Source: CAVOGJ01 sp963700865 (GTDB lineage Bacteria > Planctomycetota > Planctomycetia > Pirellulales > Pirellulaceae). From it: DNA of 64,000 bases. This document shows positions 10,271-19,900 of the stretch, piece after piece. Made by a program: the position numbers and the translations under genes. Location of the stretch: contig CAVOZC010000023.1 of the NCBI GenBank assembly GCA_963700865.1, positions 1 through 64,000 on the forward strand, given 5' to 3'. Numbering within the stretch: the first letter of the stretch is position 1; each line of letters starts with the position of its first letter. The notes under the pieces were generated by a model that had not been told where the DNA came from, did no database searches, and saw only the letters and a program-made list of their open reading frames with translations.

Positions 10271-11349
10271 TACGGTGGGGCATGTTCATGCCCAAGCTCT
10301 GCGTGGTGCTGCCGCCGGCCGATCGCGCGCAGTTGACCCAAGTCGTGGCGAACGGAAACACGCCGCAAAAACTGGCAGTGCGCGCGCAGATCCTGCTGCT
10401 GTTGGCGGATCACGTTCGTCCCGCCCACGTGGCCACACGCCTCGCGTTGAGTCGGAATCACGTCCACTACTGGATGCGGCGGTACGTCGCCCGGGGCGTG
10501 ACCGGCGTGCTGCGGGATGCGTCCCGTCCGGGTCGCAAGAAGCGCATCAGCCCGGACCAGATTGCGGCCATTGTGAACGCGACCCTGACCACGACACCGC
10601 CCGGCCGGACGCCCTGGAGCACGCGCACCATGGCGCGCGCCCAGGGCGTCAGCGAGAAACCCATCCGTAACATTTGGCAGCAGCATGGGCTGCAACCCCA
10701 TCGGGTGACGCGCTTCAAACTCTCGAAGGATCCGCACTTCGTGGACAAGCTCCGGGATGTCGTCGGCCTCTACCTGAATCCCCCCGAGAAAGCGGTCGTG
10801 TTCTGCGTGGATGAGAAGAGCGGGATTCAAGCGTTGGACCGAACCCGGCCGGTGTTGCCTTTGCGCCCTGGCGTGCCGGAGCGCCAAACCCACGACTACA
10901 TTCGTCACGGCACGACCTGCTTGTATGCCGTCTTGCGCGTCCTTGACGGCGTCGTCCTTGGCGAGTGCCGGCCGAAGCGTGACACCAAGGCTTTGGTCCG
11001 ATTCCTCGACCACGTCGAGCAGGCGACGGCGCTCGACCAGGCGATTCACGTAATCCTCGACAATCTGAGCACGCACAAAAGTCCGCCCGTGCAACGGTGG
11101 TTGCGACGCCATCCGCGCGTCCGCTTTCACTTCATCCCCACCAGCAGTTCCTGGCTCAACCTGGTGGAACGCTGGTTCGGCGAGATCACGCGCGATCGGA
11201 TCCGTCGCGGGACGTTCAACAGCGTCCCCGCGCTCGTCGCCGCGATCGAGGACTACTTGCAGCATTACAACGAGGCGCCCCGTCGGTTCATCTGGACCAA
11301 AGATGCGGACATGATTCTCGACAACATCGCGAAATGTCCTAAACCGTTA
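10271..11349 (+). mobile_element. IS630-family insertion sequence, copy 1
   Basis: About 1.08 kb element found twice in the window, here on the plus strand. The limits are where the two copies stop matching: TACGGTGGGG on the left and CCGTTA on the right, with a TA at each edge as expected for IS630 target use. The ends form an imperfect inverted repeat (ACGGTGGGGCATGTTC against ACGGTTTAGGACATTTC). It is inserted in the 3' end of the GTPase gene. Confidence 0.85.
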
Positions 11350-11394
11350 ACCGCCGAGCGGCGAACGTTCGCCGGCGGTACGGGCCCGCGGTGA
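10282..11394 (+). CDS. IS630-family DDE transposase (copy 1)
   Basis: Transposase of about 357 residues within the element. The N-terminal ~150 residues carry helix-turn-helix segments (HVATRLALSRNHVHYWMRRY and SEKPIRNIWQQHGLQP). The DDE catalytic domain shows FCVDEKSGIQALDRT, HVILDNLSTHKSPP and SSSWLNLVERWFGEITR, which give the D, D and E residues of IS630 enzymes. The frame has no stop inside the element and runs 15 codons into flanking DNA, ending at 11394; copy 2 likewise ends just outside. Full length, so possibly active. The ATG at 10282 is used; a second ATG lies two codons on. Confidence 0.9.
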   Translation: MFMPKLCVVLPPADRAQLTQVVANGNTPQKLAVRAQILLLLADHVRPAHVATRLALSRNHVHYWMRRYVARGVTGVLRDASRPGRKKRISPDQIAAIVNATLTTTPPGRTPWSTRTMARAQGVSEKPIRNIWQQHGLQPHRVTRFKLSKDPHFVDKLRDVVGLYLNPPEKAVVFCVDEKSGIQALDRTRPVLPLRPGVPERQTHDYIRHGTTCLYAVLRVLDGVVLGECRPKRDTKALVRFLDHVEQATALDQAIHVILDNLSTHKSPPVQRWLRRHPRVRFHFIPTSSSWLNLVERWFGEITRDRIRRGTFNSVPALVAAIEDYLQHYNEAPRRFIWTKDADMILDNIAKCPKPLTAERRTFAGGTGPR

Positions 11395-11435
11395 CAGTCG
11401 TGCCGGCCGCAGGACCATACTGGGTAGACCGACCG

Positions 11436-12881
11436 ATGGCGCGACCTCCCGAGACCACCGCTCCGGCTCCCGTCCCGCGCGGCCGCGAGATCTACTGCAA
11501 CCGCACGCTCAACCTGCGCGGCATCAAGGCCGTCGGCTACGACATGGACTACACCCTCGTCCACTACAAGGTGGACGCCTGGGAGCGACGGGCCTACGCC
11601 TATCTCAAGCAGAAGCTGGAGGACGCCGGCTGGCCGGTGGGCGATCTCGCCTACGACAGCGAGTTCGCGATGCGCGGGCTCGTCATCGACACCGAGCTCG
11701 GCAACGTCGTCAAGGCGAATCGCTTCGGCTACATCAGGCAGGCCAGCCACGGCACGCAGGCGGCTGTCGTTCGACGAGCAGCGGCGCGTCTACTCGCGCG
11801 AGCTCGTCGACCTGGGCGAGCCGCGCTGGACGTTTCTCAACACCTTCTTCTCGCTGTCCGAGGCCTGCCTGTACGCCCAGCTCGTCGATCGGTTCGACGC
11901 GGAGCGGTTCGCCGACGTCGTCGGCTACGCCGATCTCTGGCGGCGGGTGAACCGATCGCTCGACGAGGCGCACATGGAGGGCCGGCTCAAGGCCGAGATC
12001 GTCGCGCGGCCCGACGAGTACGTCGACCTCGATCCCGACGTGCCGCTGGCGCTGCTCGACCAGCGCGCGGCCGGCAAGCGCCTGCTGCTCATCACCAACT
12101 CCGACTGGGCCTACACGCGCGAGATCATGGCGCGTACGCTCGAGCCGCAGCTGCCGGCGGGCACCTCGTGGCGCGAGCTCTTCGACCTGATGGTGGTGTC
12201 GGCGCGCAAGCCGGACTTCTTCTCGCACGCCGCGCCCGCCTTCGAGGTGGTGGACGAGGACGGCCTGCTCCGCCCGGTGAACGGGCGCCTCCGCCGGGCG
12301 GCGTGTACGTGAACGGCAACGCGCGCCTGGTCGAGCGGTTCCTCGGCCTGTCGGGCGCGGAGATCCTCTACGTCGGCGATCACCTCTACGTGGACGTGCG
12401 GGTGACGAAGGACATCCTGCGCTGGCGCACCGCCCTGCTGGTCCGCGAGCTCGAGCGCGAGGTGGCCGAGTCTGCGGACGCCGCGCCCGACCAGGCGCGC
12501 CTCGACGAGCTGATGGCCGAGAAGGCGGCGCTCGAGTTCGAGCAGGCGCGCGCGCGGCTCGAGCTGCAGCGGCGCCAGCACCGCTACGGGCCGGCGCCCT
12601 CGAGCCCGGTCGCGGCCCTCGAGGCCCGACAGGTCGAACTGCGGCTTCGGCTCGAGCGGCTCGACCAGGAGATCGCGCCGCTCGCCACGTCGCTCGGCCG
12701 GCTGTCCAACGCCACGTGGGGTCCGCTCATGCGCACCGGCGGCGAGAAGAGCCATCTGGCCTGGCAGGTCGAGCGGTTCGCCGACGTCTACACGTCCCGC
12801 GTGTCGAACTTCCTCTACCCGACCCCGTTCGCCTACCTCCGCTCGCCCCGCGGCGCGCTGCCGCACGAGACGGGCGACTGA
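11436..12881 (+). CDS. HAD-IG family 5'-nucleotidase
   Basis: Cytosolic-purine-5'-nucleotidase-like phosphatase of the HAD superfamily, about 480 residues. The catalytic DxDxT motif is visible as VGYDMDYTLVHYK near residue 33, motif II as LLLITNSDWAYTREIM near 12090, and motifs III/IV around the lysine of SARKPDFF and YVGDHLYVDVRVTKD near 12370. A long coiled region rich in E, A, R and L follows (12480-12690). Frameshifts lie near 11760 and 12300. The ATG at 11436 gives the usual extension before EIYCNRTLNL. The gene lies between two oppositely oriented IS630 copies. Confidence 0.85.
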   Translation: MARPPETTAPAPVPRGREIYCNRTLNLRGIKAVGYDMDYTLVHYKVDAWERRAYAYLKQKLEDAGWPVGDLAYDSEFAMRGLVIDTELGNVVKANRFGYIRQASHGTQAAVVRRAAARLLARARRPGRAALDVSQHLLLAVRGLPVRPARRSVRRGAVRRRRRLRRSLAAGEPIARRGAHGGPAQGRDRRAARRVRRPRSRRAAGAARPARGRQAPAAHHQLRLGLHARDHGAYARAAAAGGHLVARALRPDGGVGAQAGLLLARRARLRGGGRGRPAPPGERAPPPGGVYVNGNARLVERFLGLSGAEILYVGDHLYVDVRVTKDILRWRTALLVRELEREVAESADAAPDQARLDELMAEKAALEFEQARARLELQRRQHRYGPAPSSPVAALEARQVELRLRLERLDQEIAPLATSLGRLSNATWGPLMRTGGEKSHLAWQVERFADVYTSRVSNFLYPTPFAYLRSPRGALPHETGD

Positions 12882-13005
12882 CGCGTCTGGGTGTCCGATG
12901 TGGCAGGATCATTACACCACCGGAGCATGCGCCCCCGTGCGGAGCGCGTCGAAGAGGTTGGCGATAATGAGCGCGCCACGGTAGCGCCGCGGCCTTACGC
13001 TAGTC

Positions 13006-14083
13006 TCATGCGGTTAACGGTTTAGGACATTTCGCGATGTTGTCGAGAATCATGTCCGCATCTTTGGTCCAGATGAACCGACGGGGCGCCTCGTTGTAAT
13101 GCTGCAAGTAGTCCTCGATCGCGGCGACGAGCGCGGGGACGCTGTTGAACGTCCCGCGACGGATCCGATCGCGCGTGATCTCGCCGAACCAGCGTTCCAC
13201 CAGGTTGAGCCAGGAACTGCTGGTGGGGATGAAGTGAAAGCGGACGCGCGGATGGCGTCGCAACCACCGTTGCACGGGCGGACTTTTGTGCGTGCTCAGA
13301 TTGTCGAGGATTACGTGAATCGCCTGGTCGAGCGCCGTCGCCTGCTCGACGTGGTCGAGGAATCGGACAAAAGCCTTGGTGTCACGCTTCGGCCGGCACT
13401 CGCCAAGGACGACGCCGTCAAGGACGCGCAAGGCGGCATACAAGCAGGTCGTGCCGTGACGAATGTAGTCGTGGGTTTGGCGCTCCGGCACGCCAGGGCG
13501 CAAAGGCAACACCGGCCGGGTTCGGTCCAACGCTTGAATCCCGCTCTTCTCATCCACGCAGAACACGACCGCTTTCTCGGGGGGATTCAGGTAGAGGCCG
13601 ACGACATCCCGGAGCTTGTCCACGAAGTGCGGATCCTTCGAGAGTTTGAAGCGCGTCACCCGATGGGGTTGCAGCCCATGCTGCTGCCAAATGTTACGGA
13701 TGGTTTTCTCGCTGACGCCCTGGGCGCGCGCCATGGTGCGCGTGCTCCAGTGCGTCCGGCCGGCCGGTGTCGTGGTCAGGGTCGCGTTCACAATGGCCGC
13801 AATCTGGTCCGGGCTGATGCGCTTCTTGCGACCCGGACGGGACGCATCCCGCAGCACGCCGGTCACGCCCCGGGCGACGTACCGCCGCATCCAGTAGTGG
13901 ACGTGATTCCGACTCAACGCGAGGCGTGTGGCCACGTGGGCGGGACGAACGTGATCCGCCAACAGCAGCAGGATCCTGCGCGCGCACTGCCAGTTTTTGC
14001 GGCGTGTTTCCGTTCGCCACGATTTGGGTCAACTGCGCGCGATCGGCCGGCGGCAGCACCACGCAGAGCTTGGGCATGAACAT
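13006..14083 (-). pseudogene. IS630-family transposase (copy 2, frameshifted)
   Basis: Same transposase as copy 1. The first ~36 codons (MFMPKLCVVLPPADRAQL to KLAVRAQ) are in one frame, then an extra G near 13972 shifts the frame. The remaining ~320 codons, with all three DDE regions, are open from about 13962 down to the TGA at 13006, which lies just outside the element. It is either an inactive copy or a read error, since frameshifts of this kind are common in this part of the window. Copy 1 lacks the extra G. Confidence 0.8.
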
Positions 14084-14094
14084 GCCCCACCGTA
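13015..14094 (-). mobile_element. IS630-family insertion sequence, copy 2 (inverted)
   Basis: Second copy of the same element on the minus strand. By eye it differs from copy 1 at about six scattered bases and by one extra G near 13972. TA is present at both edges. The two copies point away from the gene between them in opposite orientation, with 1.67 kb between them. Confidence 0.85.
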
Positions 14095-14319
14095 CCGAAA
14101 CGCGCCCCGGAAGATACAGTGAAATTACGTACTAACCTTTCGTACCGCGTCGACTAGTGCCGCTCACGTTGACGGTGCCGAGCCGGCACGCGGCCAGGTC
14201 CTCGAACAATCGCTGGGTGCGTCCGAGCTCGAAGTCGGCCGTCGGCACCGCCCGGCCCCGGGCGGCAGGCCGGTTGCGCCGTCGCGGACTGCCGGCGGTT
14301 GCGGTAGACTGTTGACTCA

Positions 14320-15300
14320 ATGTCCATTCGGGCTCATTTCGTCGCTGCGGTGGCCGCAGTGCTTCTCGGCCGCGCCGTCGGCCGGCGCCCAGGTGCGGAC
14401 GCGGCCGATCGACCCGGTGGGCGTCGAGGTGGCGCAGCAGGGCTGGAGGGCCTTCGAGGCGGGACAGGCCGGAAGCGCTCGACCGGTTCATCAAGGCCAT
14501 CGAACGCGATGCCGACGTGGCGACCTACCAGCTCGGCGCGGGACTGGCCCTGCACCAGCTCGGGCGATCGGACGAGGCCCGGGCGTACCTCGAGGAGGCG
14601 ATCCGCCTCGATCCCGGCCTGACGCCGGCGTCGGTGCTGCTCGGTCTCATCCTCCATCGTGCGGGCGATCTCGGCGCCGCCGTGCGCGTCTACGAGCGGG
14701 CGCTGGAACACGCGCCCGGCGACCCGCAGATCGCACCCAGACTGGAGGCGTGGCGCAGGGAGGCGTCGCTCCACGGGACCTTCCAGCAGTCCATGAGCAC
14801 CAACTTCACCGTGCTCTTCGAGGGGCCCGCCGAGCAGCAGCACGCCGCCCGGGCGCTCGAGCGGCTCGAGGCCGCCTACTGGCGCATCGGCGGCGCGCTC
14901 GGCACCTACCCGGCCGGGGTGATCACGGTGGTGCTCTACACCGAACGACAGTTCAGCGACGTCACCCGGTCGCCGGGCTGGGCGGCTGGCCTCTACGATG
15001 GCCGGATCAAGGTGCCGATGCTCGGCGCGCTCGACCATCCCGACGACCTCGAGCGCGTGCTGGCCCACGAGCTGACGCACGTCTTCGTGCACAGCCTCGC
15101 GGCGCGCGGCGTGCCGCAGTGGCTGAACGAGGGCCTGGCCGGCGTGTTCGAGCGCGCCGATCTCTCCTGGGCGGAGGCGACCGTGCGCCAGGCGGCGGCG
15201 CTGGTGCCGCTCGACCGGCTGCACGGCGACTTCAGCGGCCTCTCGTCGGTCGGCGCGCGCCTGGCGTACGCCGAGAGCGCCCTCGCGGCGCGCTACTTGC
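14320..15300 (+). CDS. TPR plus HExxH metallopeptidase (peptidase MA-like), truncated at 3' end
   Basis: Secreted or periplasmic protein with an N-terminal signal-like stretch (MSIRAHFVAAVAAVLL), tetratricopeptide-like repeats around 14430-14720 (YQLGAGLALHQLGRSDEAR, LLGLILHRAGDLGAA), and a peptidase domain with ERVLAHELTHVFVHSL near 15060 that gives the zinc HExxH, followed by PQWLNEGLAGVFE. In this family another helix and about 60-100 residues should follow YAESALAARYL. Here the homology stops abruptly near 15298 and the sequence beyond is unrelated and of lower GC. Frameshifts near 14362 and 14467 affect the N-terminus. I read it as truncated by the join described at 15,300. Confidence 0.75.
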
Positions 15301-15320
15301 CGGGGCACTCTCTGCTAAGT
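15290..15320. other. Probable chimeric junction between two genomes
   Basis: To the left, GC-rich DNA encodes the peptidase up to about residue RYL. To the right, the same frame continues for 75 codons without family resemblance and base composition falls clearly. From here on genes are planctomycete-like. No repeat or insertion sequence lies exactly at the break, which argues for an assembly or library join rather than transposition. Confidence 0.65.
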
Positions 15321-15487
15321 TACCACGCGGAAATCCCTTGGTCACCTTCCGCTGCGGGTGCCTGGGCAGGATCGAGACCGGCTGGGAGCTCGACCGTGGG
15401 GGTTACGCAAGGCTTGCCAGACAGCCCTGACAGGCCGAATTCCCGACCTTTGGCGGTCGCTGCCATGTGGTCATCCGCAAAGATTCC

Positions 15488-15539
15488 TTCCGTGATGGCT
15501 GGGCGGCACGCTTGTCGTTTCTAACGTTGGTGGCTCGCG
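15488..15539 (+). repeat. 50-base island repeat, copy A
   Basis: Contains CCGTGATGGCTGGGCGGC, then CTTGTCGTTTCTAACG and TTGGTGGCTCGC. A second copy with about five differences begins at 16912. Copy A lies 53 bases before a ~100-codon gene. Confidence 0.8.
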
Positions 15540-15591
15540 TTGGAACGCAGCCCATCAAGTCATCCATCCTTAGAACGAGCGGGGTGTCGCC

Positions 15592-15899
15592 ATGCCAAAG
15601 TGGTCATCGAAGAGCTTCCGTGACATTTGCGAGCACAGCAAACACGAGGCGGCCTGTTTTGCCTGGGAGCGAGCCTCACACGCGTCGCAGCTCAGGCGCG
15701 ACCTTGCTGCCAAACGACAATTCAGGGCAGCCAGGCGATGCGCCGAGGTCAAGGCCAAGGCGCTACGACTGGTGGCTACTTGTTGCCCGCAGAGGTCCGA
15801 GTCACCATTGACGATACCTATCAGGTCGGATTGGTGAGCGTGGGCTGGCAGGGACACGGCCGTTTTCATCTTCCAGCCGATTGGACGATCGAGGGTTAG
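15592..15899 (+). CDS. Small hypothetical protein (one frameshift)
   Basis: I do not recognise the family. The N-terminal 55 or so residues (MPKWSSKSFRDICEHSKHEA, then FAWERASHASQLRRDL) are basic and rich in A, R and K. A break near 15755 joins to GYLLPAEVRVTIDDTYQVG and VSVGWQGHGRFHLPADW, which looks like a compact beta region, ending at the TAG at 15897. Both parts have coding-like composition, so I join them into one gene of about 102 codons. It follows repeat copy A and lies about 1.1 kb upstream of the large ATPase gene on the same strand. Confidence 0.45.
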
Positions 15900-16209
15900 A
15901 ACGCGTGCCGGGTAACCGCGCGGCACGACACGCAGGTGCTCGAGTTTGAAAGACATTTGAAAACGTCGAAAAGCTAACGGGTGGTGGGATGGTAACTACC
16001 CACGGGTTGCACTACTCCGGCCTTTGAGCACCCGTTGGTTTTTCGCCGTCAGATACTTCGGAAGTGGCGGGCAACTGCAACTCGAGTTCGCACACGAATC
16101 GACAGACACCAGTTCTGAATGAGGAACTGATCTTAGGCGATCGACACGGGCGGCTAGATCAACGTTGATTTGCCGACGGAGTCGATGACTCGCACGTAAG
16201 GAGATCACA
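15900..16209. other. Intergenic stretch
   Basis: No convincing gene. Contains a possible weak hairpin around 15975-16035. A good ribosome-binding sequence (AAGGAG at 16198-16203) belongs to the next small gene. Confidence 0.5.
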
Positions 16210-16566
16210 ATGAAGAGTAGACGATTGCATCCGTTGATTGCGATTGTGTTCGGTTCTCTGACAGGCGTCGCCTTTGCGGTAGGGCCACAAAGATCGCCGC
16301 AGTCTGAGCGAGAAATTCAAAGCAGGAGTCCGAGCGTGCGTTCGAAGTCGTTGTGGCCAGGGAGCCTGCCCTCCCATGGCGGCTTTTCCTCAGGGTGGAG
16401 GTATCCGCGTTGGCACCTGTCACGGGGGGGCTTGCCCCTTGCCGGGCACTGGCGGCGTGGAAGTGTTCAGAGTGGGGGGAGTTCCCGCCGCAAATGCCGC
16501 GGGCGTTCAGATGGGGGTCCCCACCGAGCCTATAAACCTCTTGGGTGGCCCAGTTATTACGCATAG
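16210..16566 (+). CDS. Putative secreted small protein
   Basis: An ATG at 16210 follows AAGGAG at a spacing of six bases and begins a clear signal peptide: MKSRRLHPLIAIVFGSLTG then VAFA, with cleavage likely before VGPQRS. Downstream residues in this frame are basic and low in complexity. A glycine-rich alternative (IRVGTCHGG, then GGVPAANAAGVQMGVP) lies in another frame from about 16376 and might be the true continuation after a frameshift. The start is better supported than the C-terminus. No family recognised. Confidence 0.4.
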   Translation: MKSRRLHPLIAIVFGSLTGVAFAVGPQRSPQSEREIQSRSPSVRSKSLWPGSLPSHGGFSSGWRYPRWHLSRGGLPLAGHWRRGSVQSGGSSRRKCRGRSDGGPHRAYKPLGWPSYYA

Positions 16567-16911
16567 CTACATCGGATATGTGTTGAAGAGTCCTCCCGCA
16601 AAGAACCCGTCCCGTCGTGGCCATCGACGGGCGTCGCAAGAGGCGAATCTGCGGAGAAAGCGATGATCACCGTCGAATCGCGGCCGCCGAACAAGCGGCT
16701 GGAATTTCCGTCATCGGAAGGCATCGAAGCAGTCAGCGATCCATCGGCCGTGGCGGATTTCTTTGGCAGGAGCGACTCGCGAAAGCGGGCCAGGGCCTCC
16801 ATTGTCCCGTGCCGCCGCAGCCGGAGCGACCAAAAGCTTGCCGCGCGGCCCTGACCGGCCAAAGGCCCGCCGTGATGCGGTAATTTCGGTCCGCTCGTCC
16901 ACGAATTTCAA
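16567..16911. other. Intergenic stretch within the island
   Basis: Short open frames here have no recognisable content. A GC-rich inverted stretch (GCGGCCCTGACCGGCC region, 16847-16870) may form a hairpin and could be the terminator or border of the upstream unit. Confidence 0.4.
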
Positions 16912-16961
16912 TTCCGTGATGGCTGGGCGGCGTGCTTATCGTTTTAAACGTTGGTAACTCG
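16912..16961 (+). repeat. 50-base island repeat, copy B
   Basis: Matches copy A at 15488 over CCGTGATGGCTGGGCGGC and ACGTTGGTAACTCGC. It ends 17 bases before the ATG of the large ATPase/nuclease gene, so it may carry its promoter or operator. Confidence 0.8.
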
Positions 16962-16978
16962 CAAGGGAGCGTCGCATC

Positions 16979-19900
16979 ATGCAACAAGAAGCCACGGCCA
17001 GCCGTCTTAAACAAGCAATCACAGCCTTTCGCGACAAGCAGTTAGATATTTATCGGTGTGATACGAGTCGATTGCTCCGGGACAAGAATAGTGCCAGTTC
17101 CGTGCAGCACGACCATGCCCATCGCTGGGTCTTAGAATTACTTCAGAATGCAGAGGATGCCAAGGCGACGAAGGTCGTCGTCAAAGTAGGAAATGGCGGT
17201 ATCTATGTCGCGGACAATGGAGAGGGGATCAATGAGGCGGCAGTGGAAGCACTCAGCGGAACGCATCTTTCGCATAAACCTGTTGGCACGATTGGCCGAA
17301 AAGGTTTGGGTTTCATTGCTGTTTACAATGTTGCGCGGAGCCCTGTGGTGTACAGTGGCAGCGAGGATGGTATTCGGTTCCACGAAGGGGAAGCAAAGAG
17401 GCTGTTAGAAAGGGAGGGAATCGACTGTGAACGCCCTCCTTATGAATGGTTGCCCTTCTGGTGTTCTCGTACCCGGGATGCGGCCCGCGATCGGGAACTT
17501 GCGTCGCTCAAATCCTTTCATACCGTCGTCAAACTTGAGGATGTCGATCAACAGAAGTCCGACCAGGTCGTCACGGATTTGTGGAATTTGCCGAATACGG
17601 TCCTGCTGACTTTTAAGAATCTGCAGTCCATTTCCGTCGAAGAGGTTGATCGCAAGTTTGAGGTATCGAAGAACGCGAAAGCGGACCTTGTCCACATCCG
17701 CGACGGCCGAACGGAATTGGCTACCTGCTGGAAGATACGGACGAAGGTGTTAAGCGTCCCTCCGGATATTTTGGACTCGATCGAGGACCCCGATGAACGG
17801 GCACGCGCACGAGAAGTGAGCGTCACTGCCGCTTTGCGGTGGGCGGATGGCGTTCCCGAGCCAACGGATGAGGCGACGCCGCTACACGTATTCTATCCGA
17901 CAGGCCACACTTGTCCGCTTCCGATGGTGCTTCACGCGGAGTTCGCGGTATCGAGCGATCGCTCGAAGATCATCGCGCCAGACGCTTCCCAGCTTAATGA
18001 TTGGTTATACAGCCAACTGGCGGAGCACGCGGTATGGCACATCAACGATGCCTATGTTGATTCGGCTCCGAACAAATACGTCCGTTTGATGAAACTCTTC
18101 GCTCACAGCGATGACGTGTTACGGGAAAGATTGAAGGCACAGCTGCACGCAATTATTCGGCTACCGAACGCTGATGGTGTCAGATGTGTTCAGCTATCGG
18201 ATGCTCGCTTCGTGTCGCTCACTCGCCACTCTACCGAGGTACGCAAGTTACTTCTCGGTGGCCACGCGTCCAGCAACCTGCTTCATGCCGGATTCGACGA
18301 CGACCGGGAAGCACAAACCATTCTAAAGACGCTTGGCGCCGGCACATGGACCGAGGATCGAGTAGTGGATTACCTGCGGGAACCCCGTGGCGAAGAGGAG
18401 TGCGACGCGGCGTTCATGCAGTGCGCTTGGAAATGGCTGGCGGCTTGGCATGGTACGTCATCTCCGGCCGCTGATCCGGGAAAGAAAATATCCACAATAC
18501 GGCAAATGCCATTGCTTCCCAGCGACGACGGCCTCATCGCAGCTGACACTGCCAAGGGCAGACGCCTTGCCTGGCGGCCTGCGGAAGGCGTTTCAGACAT
18601 TCCGACATGGTTACCGGTCGTCTTTTTACAAGACTGGTTTAGGACGTTTTGCGAAGAGGCGGACAACGAAGACGTGAGTCAGTTGCTCGAGAAGATTGGC
18701 ATTGATGATCCGTCACCTTCCGTGTTGCTGCGCCGTATGGGCGCGGCGATCAGTGACTATTGGCAAGATAGGCAGGAAGATCCCGGGCGTTTCCTGGATT
18801 ATCTCGCACAGCATTTCGCGAAATTCGAGAACGAATCGGCTGATTCGGTGTTGAAATGTCCAATACCGGTCGTGGGCGGAACGTCAGGGTGGGGCCCGGC
18901 CGACAAAACCTACTTCGGCCGGGAGTGGGGAAACCCGGCGCTTGCCAGCCTCTTCTCCGGTGCGAACGGTGTTTACTGGTTGTCCAATGCCGAAGCGAGC
19001 GAGAACTTCCAGAATCCAGAAAATGTCTACCGGTGGCTGGGAGTGTCGGAGTGGCCTCGCCTTGTCAAGCAGCAGTGCTCGTGCCTTGAAGAGTTGGACG
19101 ACAAGGCCCGCGCCTGGTTCCATGATCAACTACCGAGCGGCTGCACGCCGCACGGTGAATTCGAGGTATTGCGACTTGAGGGTGTCGAGGCGGACAAACT
19201 GGACAAGGCCGGCTCAATTGCTTTACTGAAGTGTCTGCGGGCCGGCTGGGACACGCATTATGAAGTCGCCAAGGGCAACCGCATCCAGGTGAATCGAGGA
19301 TCGGCGAAACCATCAGAGCCGATGGAGGCGTACTGGCTGTGGGAGCTGAAGCGTTTCTTGCGGCTTCCAGCGGACGACTCATGTAGGCGCCCAAGTACGA
19401 CTGTTCAAAGTTGGCTCCCTGGAAGCGAAGCTCAGCGCCTGAGAGGGCTTGTTAATGTCGTTGACACAAACTGTTTGGATGGTGATCCCGAGAGCATTTC
19501 ACATTGGTTGCAAGGAGCTTTTGGCGTGAGAACCTCGGTGCGCCAAGTCGAGGTGCGTGAGTGGATTGACTGGCTGGAACTGGAGGCACGCGCCGTTGCC
19601 GATGGAAACGGGACCTTTAACTCGGATGACTTTCGCCGTTGGTATGAGGCGCTACTCCGAGAATCAGAGACATTCCCTCATGACAACGCCAGTTGTCAAC
19701 TCCAACAACTAACCTTGGTCGTTGATAGTGCCGAGGGACTAGTCTGTGTGCCCGGACGCGAGAATCTCTATTTTGACGACGATCCCAGCCGTGGCTATGG
19801 CAAGGCATTCAAGTCGGAGCTGCATCTGTTTGAAGTGCCCGGGTGGGGGGCGCACCGCCGCACGCAAGATTTTGGGCATAAGGCCACTGAGCCAAGCTGT

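Noticed and set aside
10177..11265. Long antisense open frames inside both IS630 copies
   Set aside because: They are exact shadows of the transposase gene on the opposite strand, with no motifs of their own.
13006..14083. Programmed ribosomal frameshift in the second IS630 copy
   Set aside because: Copy 1 encodes the same protein in one frame without the extra G and no slippery heptamer is seen at the break.
14132..14300. Minus-strand fragment ending TADFELGRTQRLFEDLAACRLG next to IS copy 2
   Set aside because: Has some coding character and may be the 3' end of a gene cut by the insertion, but it is too short and no family is recognisable.
15900..16978. Several 60-120-codon open frames on both strands
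   Set aside because: Mutually overlapping, without ribosome sites or recognisable content; only the signal-peptide start at 16210 stands out.
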